Shown: positions 10,303-20,154 of the stretch, one piece after another | Position numbering within the stretch: position 1 is the first letter of the stretch | How the letters are laid out: every line of letters starts with the position of its first letter | Assembly: GCA_933822405.4 (NCBI GenBank) | Contig: CAKOGP040002336.1 | Location: 62,001-126,000, forward strand | Reading direction: 5' to 3' | Length of the DNA: 64,000 nucleotides | Source of the DNA: Cylindrotheca closterium | Lineage: Eukaryota; Bacillariophyta; Bacillariophyceae; Bacillariales; Bacillariaceae | Program-made: the position numbers and the translations under genes | The notes under the pieces: model-generated | Seen by the model: only the letters and a program-made list of their open reading frames with translations | What the model was told of the DNA's origin: nothing | Database searches by the model: none

Positions 10303-11350
10303 GTCTCTGTTTGTGTTGCTATTTCAACACCAAGTAATTTTTGAATTGTGAGAGCTCATGTTGCAAACATTCGATCCCATCTACTGTATTTATTTCACTC
10401 GGTTAGAACCGAAGAACGCAGCGTTCCGTGAAATAAAAATGCTTTAGGAAATGGCGTTTGGTATCTACTTCAACTTGTTTTGGTAATCAGTAACGCGGAT
10501 CTTGAGCGGCCAGACGAATATTTTGGTCGTTCCGATACTCCTGGTCGACTCCAAAATGGCGTTTGGCATATATGTTTTGGAAGATTAGGGAAGTCATTGA
10601 GGCTATTTCTCTTGTTTCGGAGTTCTTTCGATCCTTCCCTAAGTGTGCAATCAATCGTGGTGATGGCATACCCATGCTTACGGTATTCAATTTGTTCACA
10701 GTCTTCACAACACAAGCCAATAGCAATTGCATATTGAATATACAGTACCGGTATATATTCGTCGTTAAGGTACCGGTACCATACTCAATTTTTTCGCAGC
10801 ACCTACCTTTACCTCACCCCAAAGGCTACCCTGGTAGTGAACCCAGAGCTAAAGTATGCTGCGGTATCGGAAGTGGTCCACCAAAACGCCTACCAAATCT
10901 GCCATTTCATTCTCTGAAAGCAATCATTTCAGCAACACCTAGCTGTGGCCCGAGACCATGAACACATTGTGGCGTGATGATTGTTATGTGTTGCTGCTAG
11001 TTGGAAGTTTATCTTGACTTCATCGGTTGAGGTGACAAGCCAATTGTTATCGAAAGCAGACCTTTCTTATCTTGCGCGGAAACTATGATAACACGATTAG
11101 TGGAGCATCATTAGGTTACTTTAGAGAACTCTGTTCATCACTTTGTTTGTAGCGTTCTTAGGCGGTTACTTGGTGATGGGATCACCGTCTTTTCGGCTTC
11201 CACTGGTTGATAACAATGGGATCGAGTCCTCTCCTTGCTTGCCGGATTGCTAAAGACTTTAAAGCATCTCTCGTTTCCAAAGTTCCCCTTCCCCCTACTT
11301 CGTTCTCGGAATCGCCCATCAATAGCTATTCTGTAAGTGCTGTTTTCGAT
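10303..11350. other. intergenic, 1.05 kb
   Basis: Upstream of member A. It contains TACCGGTA palindromes at 10746 and 10771 and a copy of the diverged 74-bp sequence at 11169-11242. An ORF of 132 codons at 10563-10961 has no conserved features and is not called. Confidence 0.5.
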
Positions 11351-11716
11351 CTATAGAACCTGCTTCTTGTCCAACTTAAATGAAGACGAAAGGCTCTGGT
11401 TAAACTCTGTTGATCCCGACAATTCGCTTCTCAGACTTTTACTGAGCTGGCGAATTGGACGACGAATAGGCTGATCCTTTTCGCTCATGGCAAACCTTAG
11501 GGATAGTGACATCTCACTCTCGGACCTTTCCGTGAAACAGTTCCGAAGGCTATGACTCAATTGGCGCATGGGACTGTGAGGTGCGTGATCGGCGGTCTCC
11601 TCGGCAATGGAAAACTTAGTTGAGGCTTTTCTCATGGTTTCTCGAAGAGAGCCTTTTGTAGGGTTACTTGTATCTTTGCTGAAGTAAGAGGCTCTATTGC
11701 TAGAGTTGGCTGTCAT
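11351..11716 (-). CDS. RQLS-family serine-rich protein, member B
   Basis: 121 aa from the first ATG (11716); an upstream in-frame GTG extension exists but lacks support. Conserved blocks are MRKASTKFSIAEE, DHAPHSPMRQLSHSLR, ERSESEMSLSLRFAM, PIRQLSKSLR and the Ser-rich end FNQSLSSSF. The N-terminal MFxxxSF block seen in members A, C and D is missing. Either the start is diverged or the 5' end was lost. Two R-Q-L-S motifs are present, spaced as in member A. Confidence 0.65.
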   Translation of the reverse strand: MTANSSNRASYFSKDTSNPTKGSLRETMRKASTKFSIAEETADHAPHSPMRQLSHSLRNCFTERSESEMSLSLRFAMSEKDQPIRRPIRQLSKSLRSELSGSTEFNQSLSSSFKLDKKQVL

Positions 11717-12199
11717 CTTTTTTGCTTTTGTATGTTCGTTTCGGAATGAATAAGTTTTGTGAGTTATTGTGGGAACTCTCACAGCGCGGGCGAACAGCGT
11801 TTGGGCAAAGTGTCCAATTAACGAAACTTTGTGGAGAATTTCGCTGTAGTGCTAATGGCCCTGGCAACCAATGTGCGGTGTCTACGGGTACCGGTAGATA
11901 TAATAATAAAAAATACGAACGAATCGGCGGAAAACAGTTCTGGCTGAGTGACAAATTCCAGTTTATTGCCAGAAGCAGCAAAACAAGTCTGGAAGGCTAC
12001 CGGTACACGGCAGACAAGGTGAATCAAAGTCTTGTATCACAATTGCTGTGGTTCGTGGTGCATACCATGCTACAATATTGATGGTGTTATGATTAAAAAA
12101 AGCGTCATTATATTTGCAGCAATTGTCTGATGAGTCGATATTGGTCATAGGAGCATTGTCTCCCATCGACAAGCGCTTTTTTTCGGTAGTTAGAACCTA
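11717..12199. other. intergenic, 483 bp
   Basis: Holds two TACCGGTA palindromes (11889, 11998) upstream of member B and a shortened copy of the diverged repeat at 12140-12173, close to the stop of member C. No gene was seen. Confidence 0.45.
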
Positions 12200-12673
12200 C
12201 TAGTTGTCGATATTAACACCTGGAGATGACGAAGAAAGATTCTCGTAGGTAAAAAGTGATCGATCGGATCCAGAAAATCTTGTTGAGCCCATCGACAAAG
12301 TGCTTTTACTGAGTTCTCGCATTGGGCGGTGCATAGGCTGGTCATGGCGCTGTCCAGCAGCCAGAAGTGATCGGTCGGATTCAGCAAACCTTGTTGAGGC
12401 CATCAAACTCAACATACTGGTAAACCCTAGTGAAATCTCACTGTCGGTTCTTTCCGTCAAGCAAGTCCGAAGGCTATGACTTAATTGACGCATGGGGTTC
12501 TGTGGTGCTTGATCTGCATGTTCCTCGACAACATCGAACTTAGCTGACGCGTCTCGAAGAGAATTTTTGGCGATTTCTCTTTTCCCACTGTTGAAGTGGT
12601 TTGCACTCCTATCAGCCATGTTGTTTGCGCTGGTACTGGTTGATTGGGTAGTAAAGCTTTCGTTATCGAACAT
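12200..12673 (-). CDS. RQLS-family serine-rich protein, member C
   Basis: 157 aa from the ATG at 12673, chosen because MFDNESFT aligns with the N-termini of members A and D. The frame is open further upstream to 12793, but that part is not shared. Blocks: STSTSANNMAD, GKREIAKNSLRDASAKF, HADQAPQNPMRQLSHSLR, ERTDSEISLGF, RFAESDRSLL, PMRELSKSTLS, RFSGSDRSLF. It introduces the RF-x-x-SDRSL element that member D repeats. Function unknown. Confidence 0.68.
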   Translation of the reverse strand: MFDNESFTTQSTSTSANNMADRSANHFNSGKREIAKNSLRDASAKFDVVEEHADQAPQNPMRQLSHSLRTCLTERTDSEISLGFTSMLSLMASTRFAESDRSLLAAGQRHDQPMHRPMRELSKSTLSMGSTRFSGSDRSLFTYENLSSSSPGVNIDN

Positions 12674-13118
12674 CTCTCTGTTTTGTGTTTCTTTCAGATT
12701 TATACCCGGTAGATTTGTGGGGTCTTTGGGCTTGTAGAGTGTTCGGACAATCAAAAACCTCCGCGTGCCATAATTCGCCCGTGAATTCTTCATGACCTAA
12801 AACAGAAGAGCACAATAATGTCAGCCTCAATGGAAGAACATTGGCAATGATACACCCCACTGTCAGTATCAGCACCCTCAGAAATGGTCACACCAAAGTG
12901 CGGTGCCAGGAAGTTTTTCAGACTTATCAGTGCCACCAAATTGTAGTGTGTTACTTTGCACACATGATGGAAGTTATTAGGCTCTTCTCTCGAGGAGCTG
13001 TGGTGGAATCTTCTTCTTTTATAGTGCCATGATACAATATACCACGGTTTATATATGAAAAGATCATGATGTTTATGCATGATTAGTGGACAGGTCAGGA
13101 GGATTTTAAGTCATTTAA
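12674..13118. other. intergenic, 445 bp
   Basis: Promoter side of member C and 3' flank of member D. Short frames on both strands show no conserved features, and no gene is called. Confidence 0.45.
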
Positions 13119-13673
13119 CTACTTTAGAGGACATGCCTGTTGCAACGGGCTTACGATACGGTAAGGCAGCGATCGATCAGATCCACTAAAACTTGTTGAA
13201 CCCATCATCAAACTCCTTTTACTGAGCTGGCGCACTGGAAGATCCATAAGGTGATCACCTTCGCACAGAAGTGATCGGTCGGATTCAGTAAGCCTTGTTG
13301 ATGCCATCAACAAACTCCTTTTGCTTAGCTGGCGTATTGGGAGATCCATAAGCTGATCACCTTCGAATACGAGTGATCGATCAGATTCAGTAAACCTTGT
13401 TGAGGCCATCAAACTCCTTACACTTTCGGCTCGTTCCGTCAAGCACGGCAGGAAGCTATGACTTAATTGGCGCATAGGATTCTGTGGTGGTTGATCGGCA
13501 TGCTCCTCTATAACAGCGAATTTGATCGACGAAGCTTTTCTCATGGCGTCTCCTCGAAGAGAGCTTGTTGCGGTTTCTCTTTTCCCACCGTTGAAGTAGA
13601 TAGCACTCTTGTCAGGCATGTGGCTAGCACGGGTACTGGTTGGTAGGTTACTGAAGCTTTCGTTAAAGAACAT
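13119..13673 (-). CDS. RQLS-family serine-rich protein, member D, with internal 34-aa repeats
   Basis: 184 aa. It starts MFFNESFSNLPTSTR, then GGKRETATSSLRG, HADQPPQNPMRQLSHSF and ERAESVRSL. A 34-residue unit follows, made of MASTRFTESDRSL, an EGD(Q/H)LMDLP linker and (I/V)RQLSKRSL. It occurs twice in full, with a third partial copy (MGSTSFSGSDRSLP). At DNA level the period is exactly 102 bp (13210 and 13312), so the copies arose by recent in-frame tandem duplication. The protein therefore has three R-Q-L-S motifs against two in A, B and E. Function unknown. Confidence 0.7.
   Translation of the reverse strand: MFFNESFSNLPTSTRASHMPDKSAIYFNGGKRETATSSLRGDAMRKASSIKFAVIEEHADQPPQNPMRQLSHSFLPCLTERAESVRSLMASTRFTESDRSLVFEGDQLMDLPIRQLSKRSLLMASTRLTESDRSLLCEGDHLMDLPVRQLSKRSLMMGSTSFSGSDRSLPYRIVSPLQQACPLK
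13210..13415. repeat. 102-bp in-frame tandem repeat within member D
   Basis: Two near-identical 102-bp units begin at about 13210 and 13312. Each encodes one SDRSL plus R-Q-L-S module of 34 residues on the minus strand. The frame is preserved, which argues for selection on the coding unit. Confidence 0.8.
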
Positions 13674-14050
13674 CGGTATGTTTTGTGTTTCTTTCAGTTA
13701 TTCAGAACCAAGTAATTTGAATTTGTGGCAACAATAAAAGGCGGAAGAACCGCTCGGGGGTGCTGTACACGTACGTGTACCACCAATGTTCCTTTGGAAG
13801 TGACCCTTTTTTTCCAGTGAGTCCCTTTCCAGGAGCGGCCTGTAACTGGACCTACACGCGCCGAGTCAGCTTTTCGGGGGTGTCGTTCGGACAAAATGAT
13901 GGGAATAGCATAGTCTTCAATTTTTTACACAAGTTTGGTTGACTGGCGCGTCTTTCTTTTCAAAACTACTCGGCGTGCGTGCCTTTTTTAAATGCTTCCG
14001 AACCGTTGAACCTTCGTCCAAATGGACGAAAATAGTCGACCCTTCGTCGA

Positions 14051-14130
14051 GTCCGACTATTCTCGTCGGAGTCCGACTATTCTCGTCGGAGTCCGACTAT
14101 TCTCGTCGGAGTCCGACTATTCTTCGTCGA
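14051..14130. repeat. minisatellite 1: 4 x 20 bp, palindromic core
   Basis: Units of GTCCGACTATTCTCGTCGGA start at 14051, 14071, 14091 and 14111; the last one is altered at its end. Across unit boundaries each repeat forms GTCGGA-G-TCCGAC, a perfect inverted repeat. Confidence 0.92.
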
Positions 14131-14480
14131 AATGGACGAAATGGACAAAATGGACGAAACTGGTTTCGGAGCTCGCAAGAATCGATGTAAAATTCTAAAT
14201 GAATTCTATGGTTGGCATACCGTTGCACGCAAGCTGGTCCAAGAAGAATGACAAGCAACAACGGCAAAAAACGGTATTTTAATACCACCTACGAGTACAA
14301 AACAAGAAACGGTCACAAAATAGAAAATGGCAGGTTTTATTTCTCCACAGCAATATGCCGAAGTTGCATGCTTTCAGAAATTCAAACGTCAACCACGAAT
14401 TGTACTCAGTTGAGTAATAGATTTAGGATTAATCCGATCAAGAGGTTTAAAAATAATCTACCCTGTTTCTAATGCGACCA

Positions 14481-14610
14481 AGTTTCGTCGGGTCCGACGA
14501 AGTTTCGTCGGGTCCGACGAAGTTTCGTCGGGTCCGACGAAGTTTCGTCGGGTCCGACGAAGTTTCGTCGGATCCGACGAAGTTTCGTCGGTCCGACGAA
14601 GTGTCCGACG
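14481..14610. repeat. minisatellite 2: about 6 x 20 bp, palindromic unit
   Basis: Units of AGTTTCGTCGGGTCCGACGA begin every 20 bp from 14481. The fifth has GA for GG, the sixth is one base shorter, and a partial unit follows. Each contains TTCGTCGG-GT-CCGACGAA, an 8-bp inverted repeat with a 2-bp spacer. The core GTCGG..CCGAC is shared with minisatellite 1. Confidence 0.92.
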
Positions 14611-15072
14611 AAGTTCACCCATTTCAACGGAACGTCCACGAATGAAATGAATCTTTAGGCAGGCTCGTTTTCAGCGAAGCCCAAGCTCTGCATTGCGCAG
14701 AGTCTGTCACCGGCAAGTCAGCTTCCGTCATCCTTGATAGGCAATCTATACGACATCGCTGAGGACATTCCCAGCAAGCCTGCCATTTCAGGCCGCTCCA
14801 GGTGTTTTATCACACTTTCTATTACTTCTAAAGCGTCTTCGGACAAATCTTTAGAATCAAATATTCCGTTGAAGGATCTTTTATCTGCTTGTAGTGTACC
14901 GCGGTATGATGACACACACACTTTTACTCACTTGCACTTTCGAACTTTGTCCGAAAATGCGTTGTGCCAATACCGAGAAGAAGAAGAACGAGACTTGCGA
15001 TTGTCCGAACTCACAATCTCACAAATTCCAAAATACTACAGTACCTATTCCCACAACAACACAACCAAAGAG

Positions 15073-15558
15073 ATGATCATTGACAGAAGCTTCACAGACC
15101 TGACAGCTAATACTAGTGCTAGCTACAATGATGATGAAGAGAGCAGCACCAGCACCAGCAGCGGAGAAAAGAAGGAACCGCAAATAAAAACGCTTCGAAA
15201 TGTCATGAGTAAAACAGCATCAATGAAGTTCTCCGCAATCGAGGAGGAGATTGATGGACCACTTAGGTGTCCCATGCGCCAATTGAGTCACAATTTTCTG
15301 AGCGGCTTGCTCGAAAGCTCCGACAGTGACATATCTGTGTCTCTAAGATTTGTCATGGCAGAACAAGAAGACCACCAACCTCTTCATATTCCAATGCGCC
15401 AACTCAGCAAAAGCACCAGCAGAAGGTTGCTGGAACTGAGTATGGGCAGCGATTTGTCAGCCTCCACAAAACTTTTAAGGTCAGAATCCGATCGATCACT
15501 TTGGTGTCAACACCACCTTTATCAGAGTCAATCTTCGTCGTTTCGAACGAGGGAATAG
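15073..15558 (+). CDS. RQLS-family serine-rich protein, member E (inverted)
   Basis: 161 aa from the ATG at 15073, which aligns MIIDRSFTDLTANTSAS with the N-termini of members A, C and D. The frame is open back to 14734 without conserved sequence. Blocks: GEKKEPQIKTLRNVMSK, ASMKFSAIEEE, CPMRQLSHNFLSG, SDSDISVSLRFVMAEQ, IPMRQLSKS, SESDRSLW, and a QSQSSSF end. It is the only member on the plus strand. It also carries an acidic Asp/Glu-Ser insert after the N-terminal block. Confidence 0.7.
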   Translation: MIIDRSFTDLTANTSASYNDDEESSTSTSSGEKKEPQIKTLRNVMSKTASMKFSAIEEEIDGPLRCPMRQLSHNFLSGLLESSDSDISVSLRFVMAEQEDHQPLHIPMRQLSKSTSRRLLELSMGSDLSASTKLLRSESDRSLWCQHHLYQSQSSSFRTRE

Positions 15559-16802
15559 ATTAAATCTGAATAAACGATCATGCGATTACTACAATTGTTA
15601 CTGTCATGTCCGTATGCTTTCAAAATATAATTTTCACTTTAATGTTTGTTACATCTCTAGGACTATAGAGAATCAAGCTCGACATGTGAATTCCGCATTT
15701 TAATAGAAGAATATAACTGGTTTCATCTGCTACCGTAGTCCGCCTTCCAAGTCAAGTAAGTGGAGAAAATGACGCCGTATTGTACAAACTCGGAGCAATA
15801 CTAGATTGGACCGGCCTCAATGCCAATCCAAGAAACTTGTTGCTCATGACGTTCGAACACATTTAGGTCACGACAGTAGTACTCCTACCGGAATACTTGA
15901 CGATTGATTCAGGCCAAATGCACAGGCAAATTCCCTACGGATCGAACCAAAGAAGAGAATGGTGAATTGAAGTCTGTTGCTGCTGTTCCCCGCTATTGTC
16001 ATGACTGCCAGCATTATCATCATGGGGACCTCGTACTAGGTGTACTAACCACCTAAAGAAAATAAACCGAAAGCAGCCAGTGGCACCAGCTAGCCAAGAT
16101 GATAGTTATCCCACAATCGTTGCCCATGTACAAGTACCAGAGATATGGCGGTTCCACAGAGGCGGCACCCGGCACCGTAAGACCAATTTAGAGCGCTAAA
16201 CGCTTCTATAACATGTGGAGAGTAGCGCTCTGGGATTCATTCGGAGATCCCTTCGAAATGGCGCTTTAATAAAAAAAATCTATTAGAAGGATCCAAGCGA
16301 ATCAGATGGCTGTATGCGGAAGCATGTGCGTGGCGAACCTTGTGCGTAAGATAACAATTATTGAAACTCGACAATTTTATAAATGGAATATTCTTGTTTA
16401 GAACGGTTGTATGTGTTTCTTGAGTTTCGTGTGTTTTGGGACTTAATTTATGACGGTTGGCTGCAGACTGACGGACAGATGAAAGGCGTTATAACAACTG
16501 AAAACACGCGTTGAACGAGAGTGTTTGAATGCTTTTGGATAGACATCAGATTAGGAGCCTCTATTATCGCGGTAAATCATTGTTGTCGACGTTGACGTTG
16601 AGGCTAAATCTGAAATCGTACATATGTAGCCCCTCTGATCAGACATCTCCTGCTCCTGGAACCTCTCCCACCACCACCACGTACAAATCCGTTCTATTTC
16701 ACAAGATCCATATCCATTTATTTTGTCGTTTGCAAACGTTAACCTCTTCCCTACTCTGCAGAAGACTCCCATATCTACTGACGAGCAAAACGAAAGCTAA
16801 CC
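15559..16802. other. intergenic, 1.24 kb
   Basis: 3' flank of member E and the promoter/5' UTR of the MscS-type gene. TTAGAGCGCTAAACGC near 16190 and AGCGCTCTGG near 16225 form a short imperfect inverted repeat. No tRNA or ORF is supported. Confidence 0.45.
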
Positions 16803-19800
16803 ATGGCTGAAGCGACGCTCACAAAACTGGCCATGGCTGAAGTGGCGCTTGAAGATGTCCGCCGAGCCGCTCCGGCTGAGGCGTCTGACGAGCAGGCTGT
16901 CATGGACTTTATCGAACGTAGCGATGTCACTGGCAGGAGCTCCAAGTTTTTTGACGCTGCCACTTCCATTCCTTCCGAGGTTGCCTCTCAAACTTCCTCC
17001 AGGACTGAACTATTTCAGGATACGCATTCAAACGATCACTCTGAAGAGAACAAGGATGTGGACGACGAATTGTTTGCCATTACGAATTCGATTAACCGCA
17101 TGCACTATGAAATGCACGCCGCGCACGCAGCTTCTCAGGAAGCCAACGACAGTGGTGTTGGTGAAAAGGTTAAGGATAAAAGAAAGTCGAAGATGGAGTT
17201 TCCAGGACAAGTGTATCGAGGTAATGAGGGTGCCCCCCAGTCGCAAGGCGACAAATTCGCGGCCAATGCAGGGCACATTTTTCACGGCTATTCCAAGAAG
17301 AAGAGGGGATTCTTTCGACGCAAGAAGAAGACCAGCTCAAGGAAGAAAGTAGATGGCGATGACGACAGTGACGTCGAAAGTGCCAGTAGCGGGAGACACC
17401 AATCCAATCTGTATGCCAAGAAAATGAAAATTGCATCCCTTGAATCACTCCAAGAGTTCAAGTCCGTCGTTATTGACAAAAAAGGCTACGTCTGGTCTTA
17501 TATCAGGGATGCACTCTTCTTTATCGTCATACCGTCGACCCTTCTTGCGGCAATGTAGGTTATTCTAATGTGTGCTCTGATCACATGCTTCAATGACCAC
17601 ATCTGACTTGATTTCTTTATACTGCCATTTGCAGCCTGTTCTATTTCCTTGGAAATCCTGAGTTTGGAGACAGCTTAAGCTTTGACGACGTGGCACTGTA
17701 CTTTAACAGTCAAACTGAATCGCCCTCTTCCATTAGCGGTGAACCAACACCAGCACCATCCATGGCTGGCCTTGAATTTGGTTTTGATCCAAGCAAGTGC
17801 CACTACTGGAAAGGTGTAAAGGGCCCCACTCTTTCTTGGTGGCTTTTGTTCTTGGGCGTTCGACAAGTAATTACGCTCGGTTTTGCTCGGGCGGCTCAGT
17901 ATGTTGTCATTTACTATGCTCTCAAGATCAACTTTTCGGGTTTGATGGGGCCGACCATCAGACTGTTCCTCCTTCAAGCGAAAGGTTGGCCCTTTGTGAT
18001 GGTAAGCCGTCGCTCCCCAAGACTTTTCCTCTTCGCATTTGCTCGATCGGACTCTAATGACTTCCGTTTTTCCTCTTTTTCGGTTCAGATTCTGTGGGCT
18101 TTGTTCAATTTCGCGCTTCTATTTGGAAACCGTCGCTTCTCGGGACATTGGGCATTCTGGCAAGATTGGGTTGAGCTCTTTAATGCATGCAATCCTTCTG
18201 GGTCGGTGACATCAAACTCCAACTACGGAGGGTTACTAGTTTATGCCATCTTTCTTGGCGTGCTGGTGGCAGTCAAACGATTCTGGCTTGGGCTTCGGTT
18301 CGGAAAAGCTTCCTACGTCCGTTACGCCGACAAGCTGTCCGACATCTTGAAGGATCTGTTGCTTCTTTCCAGAGTTGCTAAGGTATCAAAATATGATTAC
18401 TACTCGGAGATGAATCCTCGTGACATGGATGACCATTCGGTCCTTGACTTCTGGTATACAGCTAGTGGAGAGCCAGACAATGCGTCGGACGGACTGTCCT
18501 TGCCACCCTTGGACAACGGATCGGCTCATGGTGGAGAAAAGAAGAAGCCCCATAGAAGGACCTATACTGCCATGACTGTCGAAAGTGCGAATTTCCTGAC
18601 TGAAAAACAAAACGAAGACATCAGGGAACTTCTCGGCGAATGGGAAGACATTGAACTTTCTGATGGAAACGCGGAAGAAGCTGATCTCACTTCGATCATT
18701 CAGTTTCGGGCTTCAATTGGCGTATTGGAGAGTGCGATGCCATACTCGCCTGCGTTTGGTATGGCCCGAACTCGTAAGGAAGTAATCGAGGGAAGCGAGA
18801 GACTTTATGATGCTCTTGTCAAGAAACAACAGTACATGGAGAGTGACTTCATTTCCTCGCATGCCCCGACAACCCTCCGCTTTCATACAGTTGCGCTAAC
18901 TGCACTCAAAAGTTCGGGCTATTTCGATGAGAAACAGTGCAAATCACTTGTGAAACTATTTCGTCCTGGACGGGATGGGTCGTTAACGAAACTGGAGTTC
19001 TGCAAGTCCATTGATAACCAATACAAGGAGTTGAGAAAATTGCGAGCCAGTATCGTAAACGAAGGAAAGGTGAATATTGCATCTGAAAGAATCATCAACT
19101 TTGTCTTTTACGGAATTATGGTGGTAATCTTGCTAGGTATATTGGGGATGTAAGTTTTGGCTGGTCTTCGCCACGTTTCATTTTCTCGCATTCCATTCTA
19201 ACTATCTCCGTCACAAAGTGACCCCATTGCACTATTCGGAGTGTTGACATCTTTTATCCTGGGTTTCTCATTCATGATCAGCGGAGCATCCTCTGATTAC
19301 TTCAGGGGTTTACTATTCGTCACTTTGCAGCGACCATATGACATTGGTGACAGAGTGAATGTGAGTTCCGCAATCTCCGAGTCGAGTGCGGGTGGTGCAG
19401 CAGGTTGGATTGTCAAGGATGTCAATCTCTACCATACAACCTTCATTTTCGGAACCACGAATGAATATGCAACCATTTCCAATGGGGCTTTGTCGAATGC
19501 AAGAATCATCAATGCTGCTCGATCACCTCGGGCTCTCATGAATTTCGCTATGAAATTCGGACTCGCCGTCCCAGAATCAACCATTATGTCCTTCAAGGAG
19601 GACCTGATAGCCTATGTCAAAGCTCGGCCAAGAGAGTTTATGTCTTTCGCTGCGTTTCGTATGACTCGTATCGAGGCAGATCATGGATTCATTGAATACA
19701 AGATTGTTGTGCTGTTGCGGGAGTCGTGGCAACAGGTCGGAGCATTGCTGAACAGTCTAGCCGCACTTCAAGCATTTGCGTTTGCGCGCAGTCAAGAGCT

Positions 19801-19987
19801 GAATATGGTGTACAGAGCACCATGCATGCCCATCGAGTTGAAGATGATTGGAGATGATGATGCGCCAGGTACAACCCCCAATCCCCTGAACCAAAACCCA
19901 GACTTGCCTCGTCCGAATCGCAATCGGGCAGCCACAGAATCTGGAGTTCCTTCATCACCGTTTCGCAATGCTCTATTTGGTAGATAG
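16803..19987 (+). CDS. MscS/Msy1-type mechanosensitive ion channel with EF-hand-like segment
   Basis: Four exons: 16803-17554, 17635-18001, 18089-19149 and 19219-19987, joined by introns of 80, 87 and 69 bp with GTAGGT, GTAAGC and GTAAGT donors. The product is 982 aa. The second intron is a multiple of three and stop-free, so it could be mistaken for coding. The cytosolic N-terminus is long and charged (KKKRGFFRRKKK). Hydrophobic segments begin at YIRDALFFIVIPSTLLAAILF. An EF-hand-like stretch is present (SLVKLFRPGRDGSLTKLEF). The pore/beta domain at the C-terminus reads RGLLFVTLQRPYDIGDRV and later TNEYATISNGAL, typical of plant MSL and fungal Msy1 channels. It would release ions under membrane tension, in the ER or plasma membrane, possibly tuned by Ca2+. 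Confidence 0.9.
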
Positions 19988-20154
19988 GAGATTTCTAGTC
20001 ATACATAATACAGCTACAAAAGAATGACTGTATAGGACTACTACCATTTGACTCTTGAATTATAACATATTTCAGAATTCACTTCAGGCCGGGTTTGTTT
20101 GTGAAACGCACTTTAGTAGCACTATCACACCCTTTCCCTTGAAGCACCCAACAA

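Larger units (their letters stand above)
13674..15072. other. intergenic, 1.4 kb, with two palindromic minisatellites
   Basis: Separates the minus-strand members A-D from the plus-strand member E. It contains two 20-bp minisatellite arrays, listed separately, and degenerate GACGAAATGGACAAAATGG-type sequence around 14020-14160. CCGTTGAA at about 14001 and its inverted form TTCAACGG at about 14622 bracket both arrays at roughly 0.62 kb and could be remnants of terminal inverted repeats (weak). No gene was seen. Confidence 0.55.

Noticed and set aside
10563..10961. 132-codon plus-strand ORF upstream of RQLS member A
   Set aside because: No conserved features; it spans the TACCGGTA sites and resembles intergenic sequence in composition.
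11722..12081. 119-codon plus-strand ORF between RQLS members B and C
   Set aside because: Starts without ATG, crosses two TACCGGTA sites and has no recognisable motif.
13960..14640. CRISPR-like array because of regular 20-bp repeats
   Set aside because: Repeats are contiguous without spacers and the genome is eukaryotic; these are minisatellites.
16187..16235. Inverted AGCGCT elements suggesting a tRNA or structured RNA
   Set aside because: No acceptor stem, no T-loop GGTTCRA and no consistent cloverleaf could be drawn.
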